In this document: positions 21,819 through 36,239 of the stretch, piece by piece
Layout of the letters: each line of letters begins with the position of its first letter
How positions within the stretch are numbered: position 1 is the stretch's first letter
Assembly: GCF_902686445.1 (NCBI RefSeq)
Contig: NC_062227.1
Coordinates: forward strand, 23,118,777 to 23,182,776
Length of the DNA: 64,000 nt
DNA from: Sciurus carolinensis
Taxonomy: Eukaryota > Chordata > Mammalia > Rodentia > Sciuridae
Direction: 5' to 3'
Program-made: the position numbers and the translations under genes
The notes under the pieces: generated by a model
Databases searched by the model: none
Seen by the model: the letters and a program-made list of their open reading frames with translations, nothing else
What the model was told of the DNA's origin: nothing

Positions 21819-22540
21819 AGAGGGACTGGGTTTTCAGAGGGGGCCACTGAGCCAATAAAAATTACATGGAAATCACAAAAGGCTGTTTGGATACCTCAGT
21901 GGCCCCTCAATGTTCAAAAGTTACAAGCAGCCAGGGAGTTAGTAAGACAACAACTGGCCTTAGGCCATCTACAACCTTCTACGTCTCCTTTCAATACACC
22001 TATCTTTATAATTAAAAAGAAATCAGGAAACTGGCAACTCCTCCAAGATCTTAGAGCAATTAATAATCAAAAGGTAATAATGGGAGCAGCTCAATCTGGC
22101 CTCCCTCAATTGTCTGCTATTCTGAAGGATTGGAGAATTATAGTTTTAGACATAAAAGATTGCTTCTTTTCCGTATCACTTCATAAGGAAGATACCTGCA
22201 GATTTGCTTTTACTGTACCAGCTACTAACCACAAAGGACCTGATCAAAGATATGAATGGACAGTATTGCTGCAAGGCATGACCAATAGCCCCACTATGTG
22301 TCAAGTCTATGTAGACAAAGTTTTACACCTATTAGAAAATCTGATAAAGACCTAAAGATCTATAATTATATGGATGATGTCTTATTAGCTCATTCTGATC
22401 AAGACAAACTTTTGAGAGTATATGATGGGCTGATCAAGAATCTTCTTTGATTCAGACTAGAGATAGCGGAGGATAAATTAGAGTTCTTGCCCCATTACCT
22501 ACCTTGGTGCCATTATTGACAAAACCTTAATTCAACCCCA
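21819..22540 (+). pseudogene. ERV reverse transcriptase (fingers/palm), broken
   Basis: The N-terminal RT is open from about 21819 to the TAA at 22353. Segments [41 protein letters not shown] and [20 protein letters not shown] carry the first catalytic aspartates' region. [13 protein letters not shown] follows. The catalytic YMDD is at 22367-22378 but in another frame, so one indel lies between. A TGA near 22448 ends that frame. Confidence 0.92.
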
Positions 22541-22556
22541 AAAGGTTACCTTTAGG

Positions 22557-23540
22557 ATGGATAGATTAAAAACATTAAATGATTTCCAGAAACTTTTGGG
22601 AGATATAAACTGGGTAAGACCATATTTAAAATTAACAACTGAAGACCTTGGACCATTATTTGATGTTCTTAAGGGAAGTGGTGATCCCGCCTCGCCCCGG
22701 GAAATTACCACAGAAGCTAGAAAAGCATTGTGTAAGGTAGAAGATGCCATTACTAAGGCACATTTAGATTGGGTAGATATAACTAAGCCTATATTACTGA
22801 TAATCATAGCCACCATAGGAAGTCCTACAGGGGTGTTTTGGCAACCAGGACCTATTTACTGGGTCCACCTTCACTATAGCCAAAAGATAACTCTAGTGAG
22901 TTATCCAGAATTAGTGGGAAAGTTAATAAAAAAGGCAATAACTAATGCTATAGGAATTTTTGGCATTGTTCCAAAAAACATTATCACTCCTTATAAACCA
23001 GAAACTATAATTGAGCTTGCACAAGAATCAGAAGTATGGGCTACCATTATATGTAATTATAATCCAAATTTTAATAACCACTACCCCGGGGACCCGATGA
23101 TCCAAATGTTTGTCAGACATCCATTCATATTTCCTAAGGTCACCAGAAAAGATCCCATACCAAATGTTATAACTTGCTTTTCTGATGGGTCCAGCAATGG
23201 AACAGCTGCTATAGTCACACCAACACAGACATTTACTTTTCTTTATCCTTCACAGTCTGCCCAGAAGATAGAACTTCTAGCCATTTGTCAAATTTTCCAA
23301 ATGTTCCCAAATCAGCCATTTAATCTGTTCTCTGACAGCAAATATATAGTCAATGCTCTAAATATCATAGAAATTGTACCAAAAATATCCTCAGCATCTA
23401 CCATTCATTCTCATTATCTACAATTCAAAAGTTAATTTGGGACCATAAGGAACCATTTTTTGTTGGACATATTAGGGCTCATACTGTGTTACCAGGACCT
23501 CTCAGTATGGGTAACACTTTAGCAGACTTAGCTACTAGAG
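22557..23540 (+). pseudogene. ERV RT thumb/connection and RNase H, nearly open
   Basis: 292 open codons (22557-23435). The thumb-like FQKLLGDINWVRPYL is near residue 11. RNase H then follows with catalytic positions visible as FSDGSSNG, IELLAI and FSDSKYI. The last part (VGHIRAHTVLPG, NTLADLATRD) continues in another frame after a break near 23435. It would copy and degrade the RNA template in an intact element. A second shift at the T run near 23549-23556 separates it from integrase. Confidence 0.9.
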
Positions 23541-23564
23541 ACATACATATTTTTTTCCACGTTC

Positions 23565-24225
23565 TTAGAAGCAGAAAATTTTCATAAAAACTTCCATGTT
23601 AACACTAACACTCTTCAACAACGTTTTAGATTAACTAAGGAACAAGCTAGAACTATTGTCAAAAATTGTCAACATTGTGTCACTTATCTCCCAGTACCTC
23701 AAAATGGTGTTAACCCTAGAGGATTACAAGCCAACCATATATGGCAAATGGATGTTACTCATATCCCAGAATTTGGAAAGATTAGATACATGCATGTGTC
23801 CATAGATACTTATTCAGGATTTATTATGGCCTCCTTACAGTCAGGTGAAAAAACAAAAGATATTGTAAATCACTGCCTATATACCTTTTCTATTCTGGGC
23901 GTTCCAAACACAATAAAAACCGATAATGGTCCAGGCTATACATCCTTAACCTTTAAACAGTTTTGTTCTACATTTGGTATATATCATGTCACAGGTATTC
24001 CTTATAACCCCCAGGGACAAGGAATTATAGAAAGAGCTCATCTAACTATTAAGACCTTATTAATAAAACAAAAAGGGGGAATAGGGGAGTCATATCCACC
24101 TAAGAACAGATTATCCATAGCCCTTTTTACCTTAAATTTTTTGAATTTGGATAAATCAGGAAAATCAGCAGCGGATCGACATGCTGCAGTTGACACTGAG
24201 CTTTATGGAAAGATGTTGTAACAGG
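23565..24225 (+). pseudogene. ERV integrase
   Basis: Integrase inserts viral DNA into the host. An HHCC zinc-binding pattern runs from FHKNFHV (23580) to CQHC (about 23668). The catalytic core then follows in the same frame: the first Asp in WQMDVTH, the second in IKTDNGPGY and the Glu in QGIIERAH. Spacing between the second Asp and the Glu is 35 residues, the canonical D,D(35)E. The open frame from 23748 ends at a TAA at 24219, before a decayed C-terminal part that holds LVRAVK-like sequence. Confidence 0.92.
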
Positions 24226-24389
24226 AGAATGGAAAGGACCTTCCCCGGTCTTGATTTGGGGAAGAGGGCATGTGTGTGTATTTCCACAGGAAGAAAAGAT
24301 GCCAATTTGGATTCCAGAAAGGCTAGTCCGAGCAGTTAAGATGGTTTGTCAAGATGCAGCCGAGCCCTCTGGGTATCCAGCTGCTACTG

Positions 24390-25218
24390 ATGATGGTGGT
24401 GAGTTTCGTCCAGGGTGAACAGTTCTGGACAATAGTCAGGGTATTGCCTTGACTGGTTCCAGTCTCTCAAGGTGGTGCAGTCTTTCCTCAGTTCTTTTCC
24501 ACTAATGAATCTACTGGGCAAGCTACCCTTAGGTACACACCACCATTGGACTCCAAGTTTACCCTGAATTTATCAGTAGAGAATGCATTATGCCTCGGCT
24601 TTGGCAGTGGCACACCTTGTGTGCAGTTGATCGATCATACTTTGGCAGATATTACCTTAAATTAATAAAACAACTCCAATACAAATGTCACAGGTTACAT
24701 GCCCAAAGCTATTAATAATATCCATTTGGTCCTTATGCGGGCCTAAGGCATGTATGGCTATAAGCCCCCTGGCTTTTGTAAAAGGAGGGTCTATAAGTAA
24801 AGGAAAGTGCACTGATCAAAAGGTTAATGGAGTTAATACTGAAATATGTAGAGAGAGTGAAACAATTACTTTTTCATATACTCCTGTGTGCCTAGCTCTC
24901 CCTTTCCTTTTTGTGACTTTTAATGAGAACTTCTCTAGACAGTTATTTTCGCAGATCACACAACAATGGATGGATGGATTCGACAAGCTGGTAACAAGGC
25001 TTCCATGGCAAATCCTCGCCATGAACGCCACTAAGGTGGAGGTCAAACTGGGAGGGCTTATCACGGGAGCATTAGATAAACCAACACAATTTGGCACCAA
25101 ATTTGGGGGACTCTTAAGTCCCACACTAATAAACTTGGGTATGCTTGTGTTGATTCTATTCTACATCTACAAACGCCTCAAAGCCAGTCAACAGGCTCAT
25201 AATGTGATCATAAAATAG
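24390..25218 (+). pseudogene. ERV env, internally deleted
   Basis: Starts near an ATG at about 24393 that overlaps the pol end. The first part carries stops. The open part at 24685-25218 (177 codons) reads as a surface-subunit fragment. It then runs directly into a membrane-proximal segment (QQWMDGFDKLVTRLP), a membrane anchor (LINLGMLVLILFYIYKR) and a short tail. No fusion-peptide-like stretch, heptad repeat or CX6C loop is visible between them. This contrasts with the other ERV at 558-1171. The gene is far shorter than a normal class II env and non-functional. Confidence 0.8.
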
Positions 25219-25435
25219 ACCATGGCCGCCCTTGAAGCGGGACAATCTCCCAATATATGGCTTAGTATGCTGGATTGGTAGTCAAAGATGGTTAACCATG
25301 GGAAAACGCTGTACCAACCTAAGACAGAAGGGCCAGCCCCCCTTTGGTATCCTTTGATGACGGGTAAGGATAGGATGTTGATTCCCTGGACCTAAGACAG
25401 ACACGATCCCTGCCAGCTTCCTTTTCATTTCATAT

Positions 25436-25449
25436 AAGGAAGGGGGAGA
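25436..25449 (+). other. polypurine tract of the provirus
   Basis: AAGGAAGGGGGAGA abuts the 3' LTR. It is the expected plus-strand primer site. Confidence 0.9.
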
Positions 25450-25917
25450 TGTTGGGGGCTATGCCGTGCGGACTGCGCCGGGATGGCACCTGGCAGCCAG
25501 CCAGAGGTTGCTTTGATCACATCGCCGGTGAGGAGGTTGATTAACATAAGCACACCCAAGTGATTTGTCATTGGCCATATTCAATTAAGTCCATGCACAC
25601 AACGCGTGCACAGGTGTTCCCGAGTGCTCCTGATCGTGCCTGCTCGTTTTGACCTTTACCATGATTGGGCAGCTGGCTCCTCACCTAATCTTTGCATAAT
25701 TGGCGTCAGCCCTACCCTTCACCTCCTGGAGGGGATATAAGCTGGCTCTCCTCGAGCACCGGGGTTCAAGGTTCGAGGCCCCAGGTTGGAGGTTGGAGGT
25801 TTCAGGTTCGAGGTTCCAGTTCCCGGGTTTCCTGATTCATCAATAAACCGTTCTGAATTCAAGAGCCTCGCTACTCTTTTGTCCCCCACGCCAAATTGAC
25901 TCTGCTGAACGGCATCA
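25450..25917 (+). mobile_element. 3' LTR of the provirus
   Basis: 468 bp, TGTTGG...GGCATCA. It matches the 5' LTR with about 23 substitutions and one small length difference by eye. AATAAA is at 25842-25847 and a TATA-like element near 25734. Confidence 0.95.
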
Positions 25918-25923
25918 GAGATC
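25918..25923. repeat. target-site duplication of provirus (right)
   Basis: GAGATC, identical to 18681-18686. Confidence 0.92.
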
Positions 25924-28918
<2,995 letters not shown>

Positions 28919-29139
28919 TCAATGATTATTCCAGAGGGTCCAACAAGCAAATAATAGGTATGTCAGAAATTTAGAAAAGAGGAAATATAGGCGAGAAAAT
29001 AACCAGATTTATCAGAACTGAAAGATAGGAGTTTCCAATTCGAAAAGGCTCATTCAGTATTCAATCCAATGTGTGAAGAATGGCTCTGGGAAGGCACATG
29101 AGCATGAACTTTCAGAAAAGAAAGAAAGAATAGGTATTT
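28919..29139. other. unassigned stretch after L1
   Basis: A-rich sequence after the L1 tail with no recognisable feature. Confidence 0.3.
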
Positions 29140-29215
29140 TGTTTTTCTTTTTCAGTGCTGGGGATGAATCTAGGGACTGCGAATCAGTAAATGCTCCACC
29201 TCTAAGCTACACCCC
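29140..29215 (-). mobile_element. degraded ID SINE, antisense
   Basis: The T-rich start, 'agtgctggggatgaatctag' and 'cctctaagctacaccccaaa' form a decayed reverse ID element. Confidence 0.65.
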
Positions 29216-29364
29216 AAACTCAACAAGAGAGTCTTAAATCCCATAAATAAAAATCAGGTAACAGAAAAAGTATCAAAAATCAGAATAGCAACCACAGATG
29301 TTACAGAAACAATGGCACAGTCCTTTAAAATTGAGAAGGAAAATAATCCCCAGTGTGAATTCTA

Positions 29365-29530
29365 TCATCTAGTCTAAGCATTGTGTCCCCTCCAACTCCT
29401 AATGTTCCCTTCACCCCAATGTGATAATGTTAGGTGGTGAAGATTTTGGAAGGTGGTTAGTTAGGTCATGAAGGTGGAATCTTCTTCTCATAACCTTGGT
29501 CCTTTGCACAAGACGCACGATTCATCACTT
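29365..29530 (+). mobile_element. partial MLT1-type MaLR LTR
   Basis: 'cattgtgtcccctccaactc' then 'ccaatgtgataatgttaggt', 'ggaaggtggttagttaggtc' and 'atgaaggtgga' match the 5' part of MLT1/MaLR LTRs. It breaks off on the right. Confidence 0.5.
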
Positions 29531-29634
29531 TTTGCCATAAGCCTTATACAACATCCAGCTTTTTAAAGTATTTACATACATAAAACAGAATGGAAGAGAG
29601 GAAAGGAAGGAAGAAAAAGGAAAAGAGAGGGTAT

Positions 29635-30160
29635 GATAAATAATCTTGGTTGTCAAATTAACCCCATTGAGAGATGCCTAGAAAATTAAGAAAGCACACT
29701 TCTGGGCGTGCCTGTGAGTTTGTCTCCAGAGATGATTTGCATGTGGGTCAGCCAAATGGGAGGGAGACCTGCCCTGATAGATGTGGGCAGCCCCTACCAG
29801 TTGACTGGGGACTCAGATGGTATAAAAAACAGAAGGGGAAGCCTGTCATTGTGCACAAGCCTGATTCTTCTTGAGCAGGTGCATCAGACCTTAGCTTCTT
29901 CAAATGCTCAATGTGAACTCGTAACAACAACTCTCCAGGGACCTTTTAGGAAGACCTTCAGGCTCAAATGGGCTGCACTATTGTCCCTCTTGTTCTGAGA
30001 CTAGAACTGAGCAGCTACTGGTTTCTCTGGCTCTCTGCCTACTGATGGCCACTGTGGGACAACCCAGCCTCAGACCATGTGAGTCAATAAGAAACCCTTT
30101 ATATAATTACATAGACATCCTATGGTCCTGTTGCTCTAGTGAATCCTGATTAATACAGAG
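29635..30160 (+). repeat. interspersed repeat, LTR-like, family unsure
   Basis: Reads 'aataatcttggttgtcaaat', 'gagatgcctagaaaattaag', 'cacttctgggcgtgcctgtg'. It ends 'ctctagtgaatcctgattaataca', a familiar dispersed mammalian repeat whose family I cannot name with certainty. Confidence 0.5.
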
Positions 30161-30475
30161 AGAAAAGGGGAAGAAAAGGAGGAGAGAGAGGGACCTGATA
30201 AATTAGTTCATATTAAACTAATTATGATCCATTACAGTTTAGGGATTTCCCTTTCCCAAGAGAATTCACATTTTGAAAAGTGGCAAGAAACACCATTTAC
30301 ACTTTAACCCACAGAAATGAATCAGGCCCTGTAATGAATAAATGAGGGCTGTGTGTGGAGCCACATAATCTGGGGAGATTACCCAGCATTGAAAGTCACA
30401 AGCAGAAGAATGTAAAGATGCTGGCTGGCTCACTGGAGAAAGTGAGAGAAGAGCACAGTGAAGACTGCTTTCTTG

Positions 30476-30590
30476 GAGCTGGGGATGTAACTCGGTAATA
30501 GAGTGACTACTGGTATGTGCAAGGCCCCAGGTTAACTCCCCACCACTGAGAGAGAGAGAGAGAGACAGAGACGGGGAGAGAGAGGATGAG
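30476..30590 (+). mobile_element. ID SINE with (GA)n tail
   Basis: 'gagctggggatgtaactcgg', 'gtgcaaggccccaggttaac' and 'tccccaccactga' form a diverged ID element. It is followed by a GA-rich microsatellite in place of the usual A-tail. Confidence 0.75.
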
Positions 30591-31219
30591 GGGATTTTTT
30601 TTCTTTGTTAACCTACAGATTCCTAGAGACTCCAAGTCTGTTATGGAGAATATTGAAACAAGGGATTTCACCATGAACTTGGTAAGCCCCTAGCCTGATC
30701 AGGGAAGAGATGGGGTGCAAGCAGGAATAAAGTTGGAAACAGCGTCTTGTGTTTATTAGTTTTGGGGTGGTAGGTACCTATCAGGAAAGACTGGGACATT
30801 CAAACTGAGAACACCATCTCCAACATGGAACCCTGCCTGAGGATAATTCTGAGTCCTTGGTGAATCATTCATCTTGTGCAAAGGACCAGGGTATGAGAAG
30901 TATGCTCAGATGTTGTTTGTGGCAGTGTTGATGGGTATCTCCTCACAGAAAGTAACAGTGAATGAACCTGTTTATACCCTTTGATGTAGTTGTTTCACCT
31001 CTGGTATTGTATCTTGAAGCAATAAATTTGGAATATAGATTTTTTTCCCATGGAAGTATTATTTGTAATGTGAAGGAATAAGAAAAAAACCCTGGTTTAC
31101 TTATTTGCTTCTCTTCTTTACCTGTTGTTGTCACAACCTGTATTTTAAAAAACTACAGCGATTGCTCCTTATCTTTGGAAGATAGGTTCTACTACCACTG
31201 GATGGCTGGAAATAGTAAC

Positions 31220-31605
31220 TGTATCAATCAGCTTTGGATTCCTGTAACAAAATACTAAAGACAATCAACCTAAAATAGGAAGCATTTATTTTGGTTCACA
31301 GTTTGGGGGGTTTTAATCCATGGTCAAAGGGTCTGTTGCTTTTAGGCCTGTGATGAGGCAGCACAACATGGTGGGAGTGCATGGCAGAGAAGGCTGCTCA
31401 CTCCATGGCAGTTGGGAAGTAAAGAGGTGGGGGAAGGGGTCAGGGTCCCAGTAATCCCTTCAAGAACACATCCCTGTGATCAAACTTCTTTCCCCTACGC
31501 CCTACCTCCTAAAGGTTCTAACACCTCCTAAATAGTATCACCATGGTGACTAAGCATGCAATAGGTGGCCCTTGGGAGACAAAATCCAAATTAGAGCAAT
31601 AACTA
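31220..31605 (-). mobile_element. MaLR LTR, antisense
   Basis: Shares 'catttattttggttcacagt'-type and terminal 'aaaatccaaattagagcaat'-type blocks with other antisense MaLR LTRs here. More diverged. Confidence 0.6.
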
Positions 31606-34451
31606 ATAACAAAATAAAACAATTATAACAATATTCTGTAATAAATGTTACATGAATGTGATCTCTCTTTCAAAATATCTTTTTTTAATTTCACCTTTTC
31701 ACTTAAAGGACACTTTATGTTCTTCTTAGCATATCCAAACTGTCAGCATCACTACTCTTGCACATGGGGCAATTAAGTCAGAAAAGGTTACATGAACATG
31801 TACACTGATACTATGACTTCTGACCTGGTCATCCATATAGCATCTAAGTGACTAACAGGAAGGTAGCGTGGATGTTCTGGACAAAGGATGATTCTTGCCT
31901 TGAGCAGGGATGGAGCAACTGGAGCAAGAGTTCATCACACTATTCAGAACAGCATGCAGTTTAAAACTTAGGAATTGTTTGTCTCTGGAATTTTACATTT
32001 AATAGTTTTGGACCATTGGCTGCAGGTAATTGTAAAATGTACAATCTAGGTGAAGGGAGGACTATGGTACATTAGATGATAAAAAACAAAACTGAAAACA
32101 ATACATGGAATATTAACAGCAGTAGGAATAGAAGTAATTTATTACCTTTTTATATTGTTCCAATTTTATGTAATGAACATGTATTGCTTTTTAATGGAAG
32201 ATAAAATAAATGCTTGTAAGGAAAACTCCTATAGCATCAATAGATTTGAATCTTTAAAATCAGGTCAAGAATATATAACCTCTTTAAAGATATCCCAGAA
32301 TTCTAAATGCCTTCTATCATTTTTAGCTACTTTTGTTTCCAAGCACTATATCAAATATTGAATTTTTAAAGAGTTAATAAAAAATTAAATGATCGTCATA
32401 TCTACCTACAGAGTGATTATAGATTTCAAGTTAAACTATGCATTCTCTGCTAGAGATCTCCATCTTATTCCAAGTGATTCATGAAGTCACTATACCATTT
32501 TTAAGCGACTTAATAAAGATTTTTATTGGATTTCCTCCAAGGTACATAGCAGTCATAATTAACAAACCCAGTTGTCATTCAAACCAGAATACATCAAACC
32601 CAAAGGCCACAGAGTGTGTTCGCAGACAGTCCCGAGCATGTCTCCCTGAAAGCAAGATAATGCCAGGAAAGAGGGAGACCTATAAATATTGCATTCTGGA
32701 ACACTGACGTTGACCTACACTGTCTGACAGAAACATTAAAACAGAGTGATCTAACATATCCTACTGAAATTTCTTTTCCCAGAGGCAGCCAAGCTTCAGG
32801 CCTTGAGCAGCATTGACAATTCTGAAAGGTCTCATATCTATTGTTACTGTTTTCTTGTCACATAGAAAAGGCCAGATGGCCTTTATCCTGGCCTACCCAT
32901 TTAATTGGTTGTTTTAGATCAGGTCTAGATTGAACATATTCTTCCTTAAGCCACAGAGATTTCCCAAAGTTCTCATCAGCTCTTACACCTGACCTCCTCT
33001 TTACCTGTTATTTATGTATTTTTCACTTCCACCTACGCAGAAGAGTTCTAACAACACTTGTATCATACCTCCCGAATGCACGGATTTCATTGATTACCAA
33101 CAAGGATTTTGAAAGCAGATATTCTGGGAGAGGCTGAGAGCAGTTCACTTTCTAGAAACTAATACTGTCCAGAACCACAAGATGGAGCTTTAGCTACAGC
33201 AAAGGTGGTTAAATTCCATGGATTGTGGGGAGCTCTGGATTGGTGGGAAAGACTCGCTCAATGTTTGGCGCTATTGATAGAAACGACAGCCCCCATCCTG
33301 ATTCCATGCTATTTTATAAAACAGGTTCTTAATTTATTACTAGGTGATTCAAACATGCTAACAAGTAGGACACCAACACTATAGAAAAGTAAATCTGCAA
33401 ACAGGTATTTTTTACACAGCTGTTCTGGGCAGCAGCATTTTTCCTTATAAACATTGTTTAAATGGAGGGAAATAAGCCACATTTTAAATCATGGAACAAT
33501 TTTTATTCTGTAAATTCCCAAGAAGATATTTTTCACTGCACTTTTCAAAATGGTTTGGTTTGTCCCATTAACAGGCAAGAAATACATGGTTCCTTATATC
33601 CTGATTCAATAGAAAAGCACTTAATTCAAGATCTCAAGGGTGAATGTAATCTAAGGGCTCTCTCTGTTTTCAATGATGGAAAAAAAGAATTTTCCTGAAT
33701 GAACTGAGTAGAGTGCTGTGGTAACATATGTAGCAATGTTCAGGTGGGCATTGGCTGGAGGTCTAGCACATGTTCACTTGGTCCTGGAGAAACCCAGCAG
33801 TCAGCAGAGGATGAACCAGGCCTCCAGGGAGTTTCCAGGTGGGGAATGGAGCAGTGGTCACCTCTCCAGGTAAAGGGGACAGCGGAAGTCCTGTAGAGCC
33901 TGAACTTACATTTCCATTCTCACTATCCTTCCCTGGCACCAGAAAGCATCTGGGCACACAAAAGAGGCACAGCAAGAAATTCTGATTTCTAGATTTGTGG
34001 TATAAGCTGGGTATGGATATGTTTTCAAACTTCCCTTGGGTGACTATAGTGTGCAAAAATGTGTAAGGAACTGTTGGGTTGGTGAGCTAACAGGAGAGAA
34101 GGTGCTAGAATTAAAGACACGCCCGTTGGCCCTCTTCCCTTGATTTGTCATTTTGAGTGATTATGTGACAAACTGTCAGATGGCACTTCAGACCCTCTGA
34201 AAGGCCACAAGTGGATGGGATTTGTATTAGTGGCTGGGGTCATTAGAGACAGGGAAGTTCATTTCAGTAGGAAGCACTGAATGTGGTACACAGGAGGGGC
34301 AGAAACAAAGCCAGCAGCTGGACTCTGCCCTGGGCCACGTGTCTGTCTTTACGCTATTTCATTTAATCTCGTCACCCTCCTGCAAGGGGTTACCCCATCC
34401 ATTCCTGATAAAAATACTTTTGTCGTAATGACTATCTGCTTTGTCCCACAG
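31606..34451. other. unassigned stretch
   Basis: No repeat or gene is recognised across most of this 2.8 kb. An open frame at 33462-33698 (78 codons) has no features I recognise. Because it is repeat-poor it could hold unannotated 5' exons or regulatory DNA of the candidate gene that follows, but nothing in the sequence shows this directly. Confidence 0.3.
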
Positions 34452-34500
34452 GAAATAAAGAAAATGGTGAGAATTCTATGTTGTAGACAGCAAGCCCAGC
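34452..34500 (+). other. putative 5' untranslated part of exon with splice acceptor
   Basis: TTTGTCCCACAG ends at 34451 and gives a good acceptor. The following 49 bases contain an in-frame TGA at 34468-34470, so translation would start at the next ATG, 34501. This implies a further non-coding exon upstream. Confidence 0.4.
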
Positions 34501-34621
34501 ATGAAGTGTCAGAAGGCCCGGAAAATAGACTGGAAGCACCTGAGAACAGCACTGGCAAAGGGTTCCTGGTTCCAGCAATCTGTGGCTCAGGCTGCACTGC
34601 CACAGGAGGAACTGGAGACTG
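34501..34621 (+). CDS. candidate small membrane protein, coding exon 1
   Basis: The ATG at 34501 has A at -3. The frame runs 40 codons plus one base to a donor CTG|GTGAGC (GT at 34622), preceded by an acceptor at 34451. The peptide begins MKCQKARKIDWKHLRTALAK and continues with WFQQSVAQAALPQEELET, a basic, helix-prone cytosolic-type N terminus. The split codon (phase 1) matches the acceptor at 40326, where exon 2 begins in the right phase. Together the exons give 105 residues. I do not recognise the protein. Support comes from splice-site quality and phase agreement only, and chance cannot be excluded. Confidence 0.5.
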
Positions 34622-34654
34622 GTGAGCACCCCACATGCCTCGCACCCATGCTTA

Positions 34655-34760
34655 GGTCTTAGTGATATTATCCCATTTTACCGATGAAGAAACTGCAGTT
34701 CAAATAAATAACTCTCCCAAGGCCTCACAGTGAGAGTAGAGCCAGAATGTGGCCCCTGGT
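34655..34760 (-). repeat. MIR fragment
   Basis: 'ttatcccattttaccgatga' then 'agaaactgcagttcaaataa' and 'ccaaggcctcacagtgagag' form an antisense MIR core just after the candidate exon. Confidence 0.6.
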
Positions 34761-35319
34761 TCCTCATGATGCTGCACGCCCTCCTTTCACTCTCTCTGAA
34801 GCCTTTCTGTTTCCATCTGGAACCTTTGCTTTGTAGCACATGCTTAGCATCCTCAATCGCCTTCTAGAAGCCTCTCCCCACCTGCTGGCAACACCTGGAA
34901 CTGACTCTTGCTGAGTGTCTTTGCTCTGCCATTCTCTAAATTCTCTGAGAAGAGTATCTCCCAAGTCACAGGGCTCAGCAGTAGGGCCAGTCTCTCCTGC
35001 TCCCCACACCTGTTTCTAAGGAACCCTAGCTTCCTCACTCAACATCCTCTGCTCACAGCACCACCATCCAGTTTCCCTGGCCCTTTGGCAACTCTCCTCA
35101 CTCCCACGCATTTCTGGAAGATGTGCATCCCTGGCTCCTGCCCCCTCTGCCTATGGAACCTGAGACCACTCACCACTGACAATGACAGAACAGCTTTTTT
35201 GTTCCACAGCTTCCCAGGCCCTGAACTCCAGTGACCTGGATCCCTGTCAGTTGCCCACATCATCCTGATCCCTTCTAACTCCCAGTAGGGAACTCTGCTG
35301 TTCCTGCTCAGATCCTATA

Positions 35320-35620
35320 AACCAGTGGTTCTCAAATCTTAGGGTATATTGGAATCTTTCAGATGGTGTTTGCAAACTCACAAATATTCTGATTTTTCAG
35401 GTATGGGTTAGGGCCCATGAATGCATATTTCTGAGAAATACCCAGGGATGCTATTGCTGTGATGGGACCACACTTGAGAAGCACTACTCAGCCCTGACTG
35501 CTTATTGATACCACTTGGGAAGCTTTAGAAGCCAGATGGATCCCTGCTCTCCCTTAGACTAATCTAGGCATTTCTGCATTTGGTAAGCTCCCCAGGGATT
35601 CTGACCAACAGCCAGGATGG
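35320..35620 (+). mobile_element. MER5-type (hAT-Charlie) fragments
   Basis: 'ccagtggttctcaaatctta' opens the element and 'gggaccacacttgagaagca' closes it near 35480. This is the terminal inverted repeat layout of MER5A. A second diverged piece with 'gctccccagggattctgacc' follows. Confidence 0.65.
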
Positions 35621-36039
35621 CATCTATTGCCCAATGATCTTCACACCTCCTCTCTTTCTTAGGTCTCTGCTGAATACTTTAACCTTCCTTGCTTCACCTA
35701 CAAAAATTGCAATCCAGCGTTCTGCTGTTTTCACGGCTAAACCTGAGCTGCTGAACACACGATCGTGCAGATTTGGACCACTGCAAGTGTAGTCTGCTGG
35801 GTATTCCATGGTGCTCAACAGCCCTTTGAGGTTCCTCATCAGCAACATGCAGCCTTCCTTGTCATGGGCCTGATGTGCAGATACAGGATGGTCTTGGCTC
35901 ACTCCACCAGGGAACAGAGCTGCTGAGTCGCAGTGATCCTGATCTGTAAGGATGAGAGACAGTTACATGTGTTAAGTGTTCAGTGCAGTGCCAGGCACAG
36001 AGGAAACTCATCTCTGGCATTACTGTTTTGTCTTTTTTG

Positions 36040-36175
36040 CTCATTATTCTAATTGTTTAAATTGGCAAATAAAAATTGTGCATACTCGTGGTGTACAACA
36101 TGCTGTTTAAAGTACATATCCATTGTGGAACAGCTGAATGAAGCTGTTTATTACACAGGCATCCCCTCACATACT
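36040..36175 (-). mobile_element. L1 3'UTR fragment, antisense
   Basis: 'ggcaaataaaaattgtgcat' then 'ggtgtacaacatgctgttta' and 'catcccctcacatacta' match the reversed L1M 3' end. Confidence 0.6.
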
Positions 36176-36239
36176 ATTTTTTGTGGTATGACTATTCAAA
36201 ATTCACTCTTTTAGCAGTTTTCAAGTATAAGTTACTAAC

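Larger units (their letters stand above)
18687..25917 (+). mobile_element. class II (betaretrovirus-like) ERV provirus, defective
   Basis: A 7.23-kb provirus inserted in L1 ORF2 and flanked by the perfect 6-bp duplication GAGATC (18681-18686 and 25918-25923). The order is LTR, primer site, repeat-rich leader, gag, pro with dUTPase, pol, env, polypurine tract, LTR. Class II assignment rests on the 6-bp duplication, lysine-tRNA-like primer site, two CCHC knuckles, dUTPase in the pro frame and the A AAA AAC gag-pro slip site. The LTRs differ at about 23 of 468 positions by hand count, so insertion is not ancient. Stops and frameshifts in every gene, plus an env deletion, leave it defective. Confidence 0.95.
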
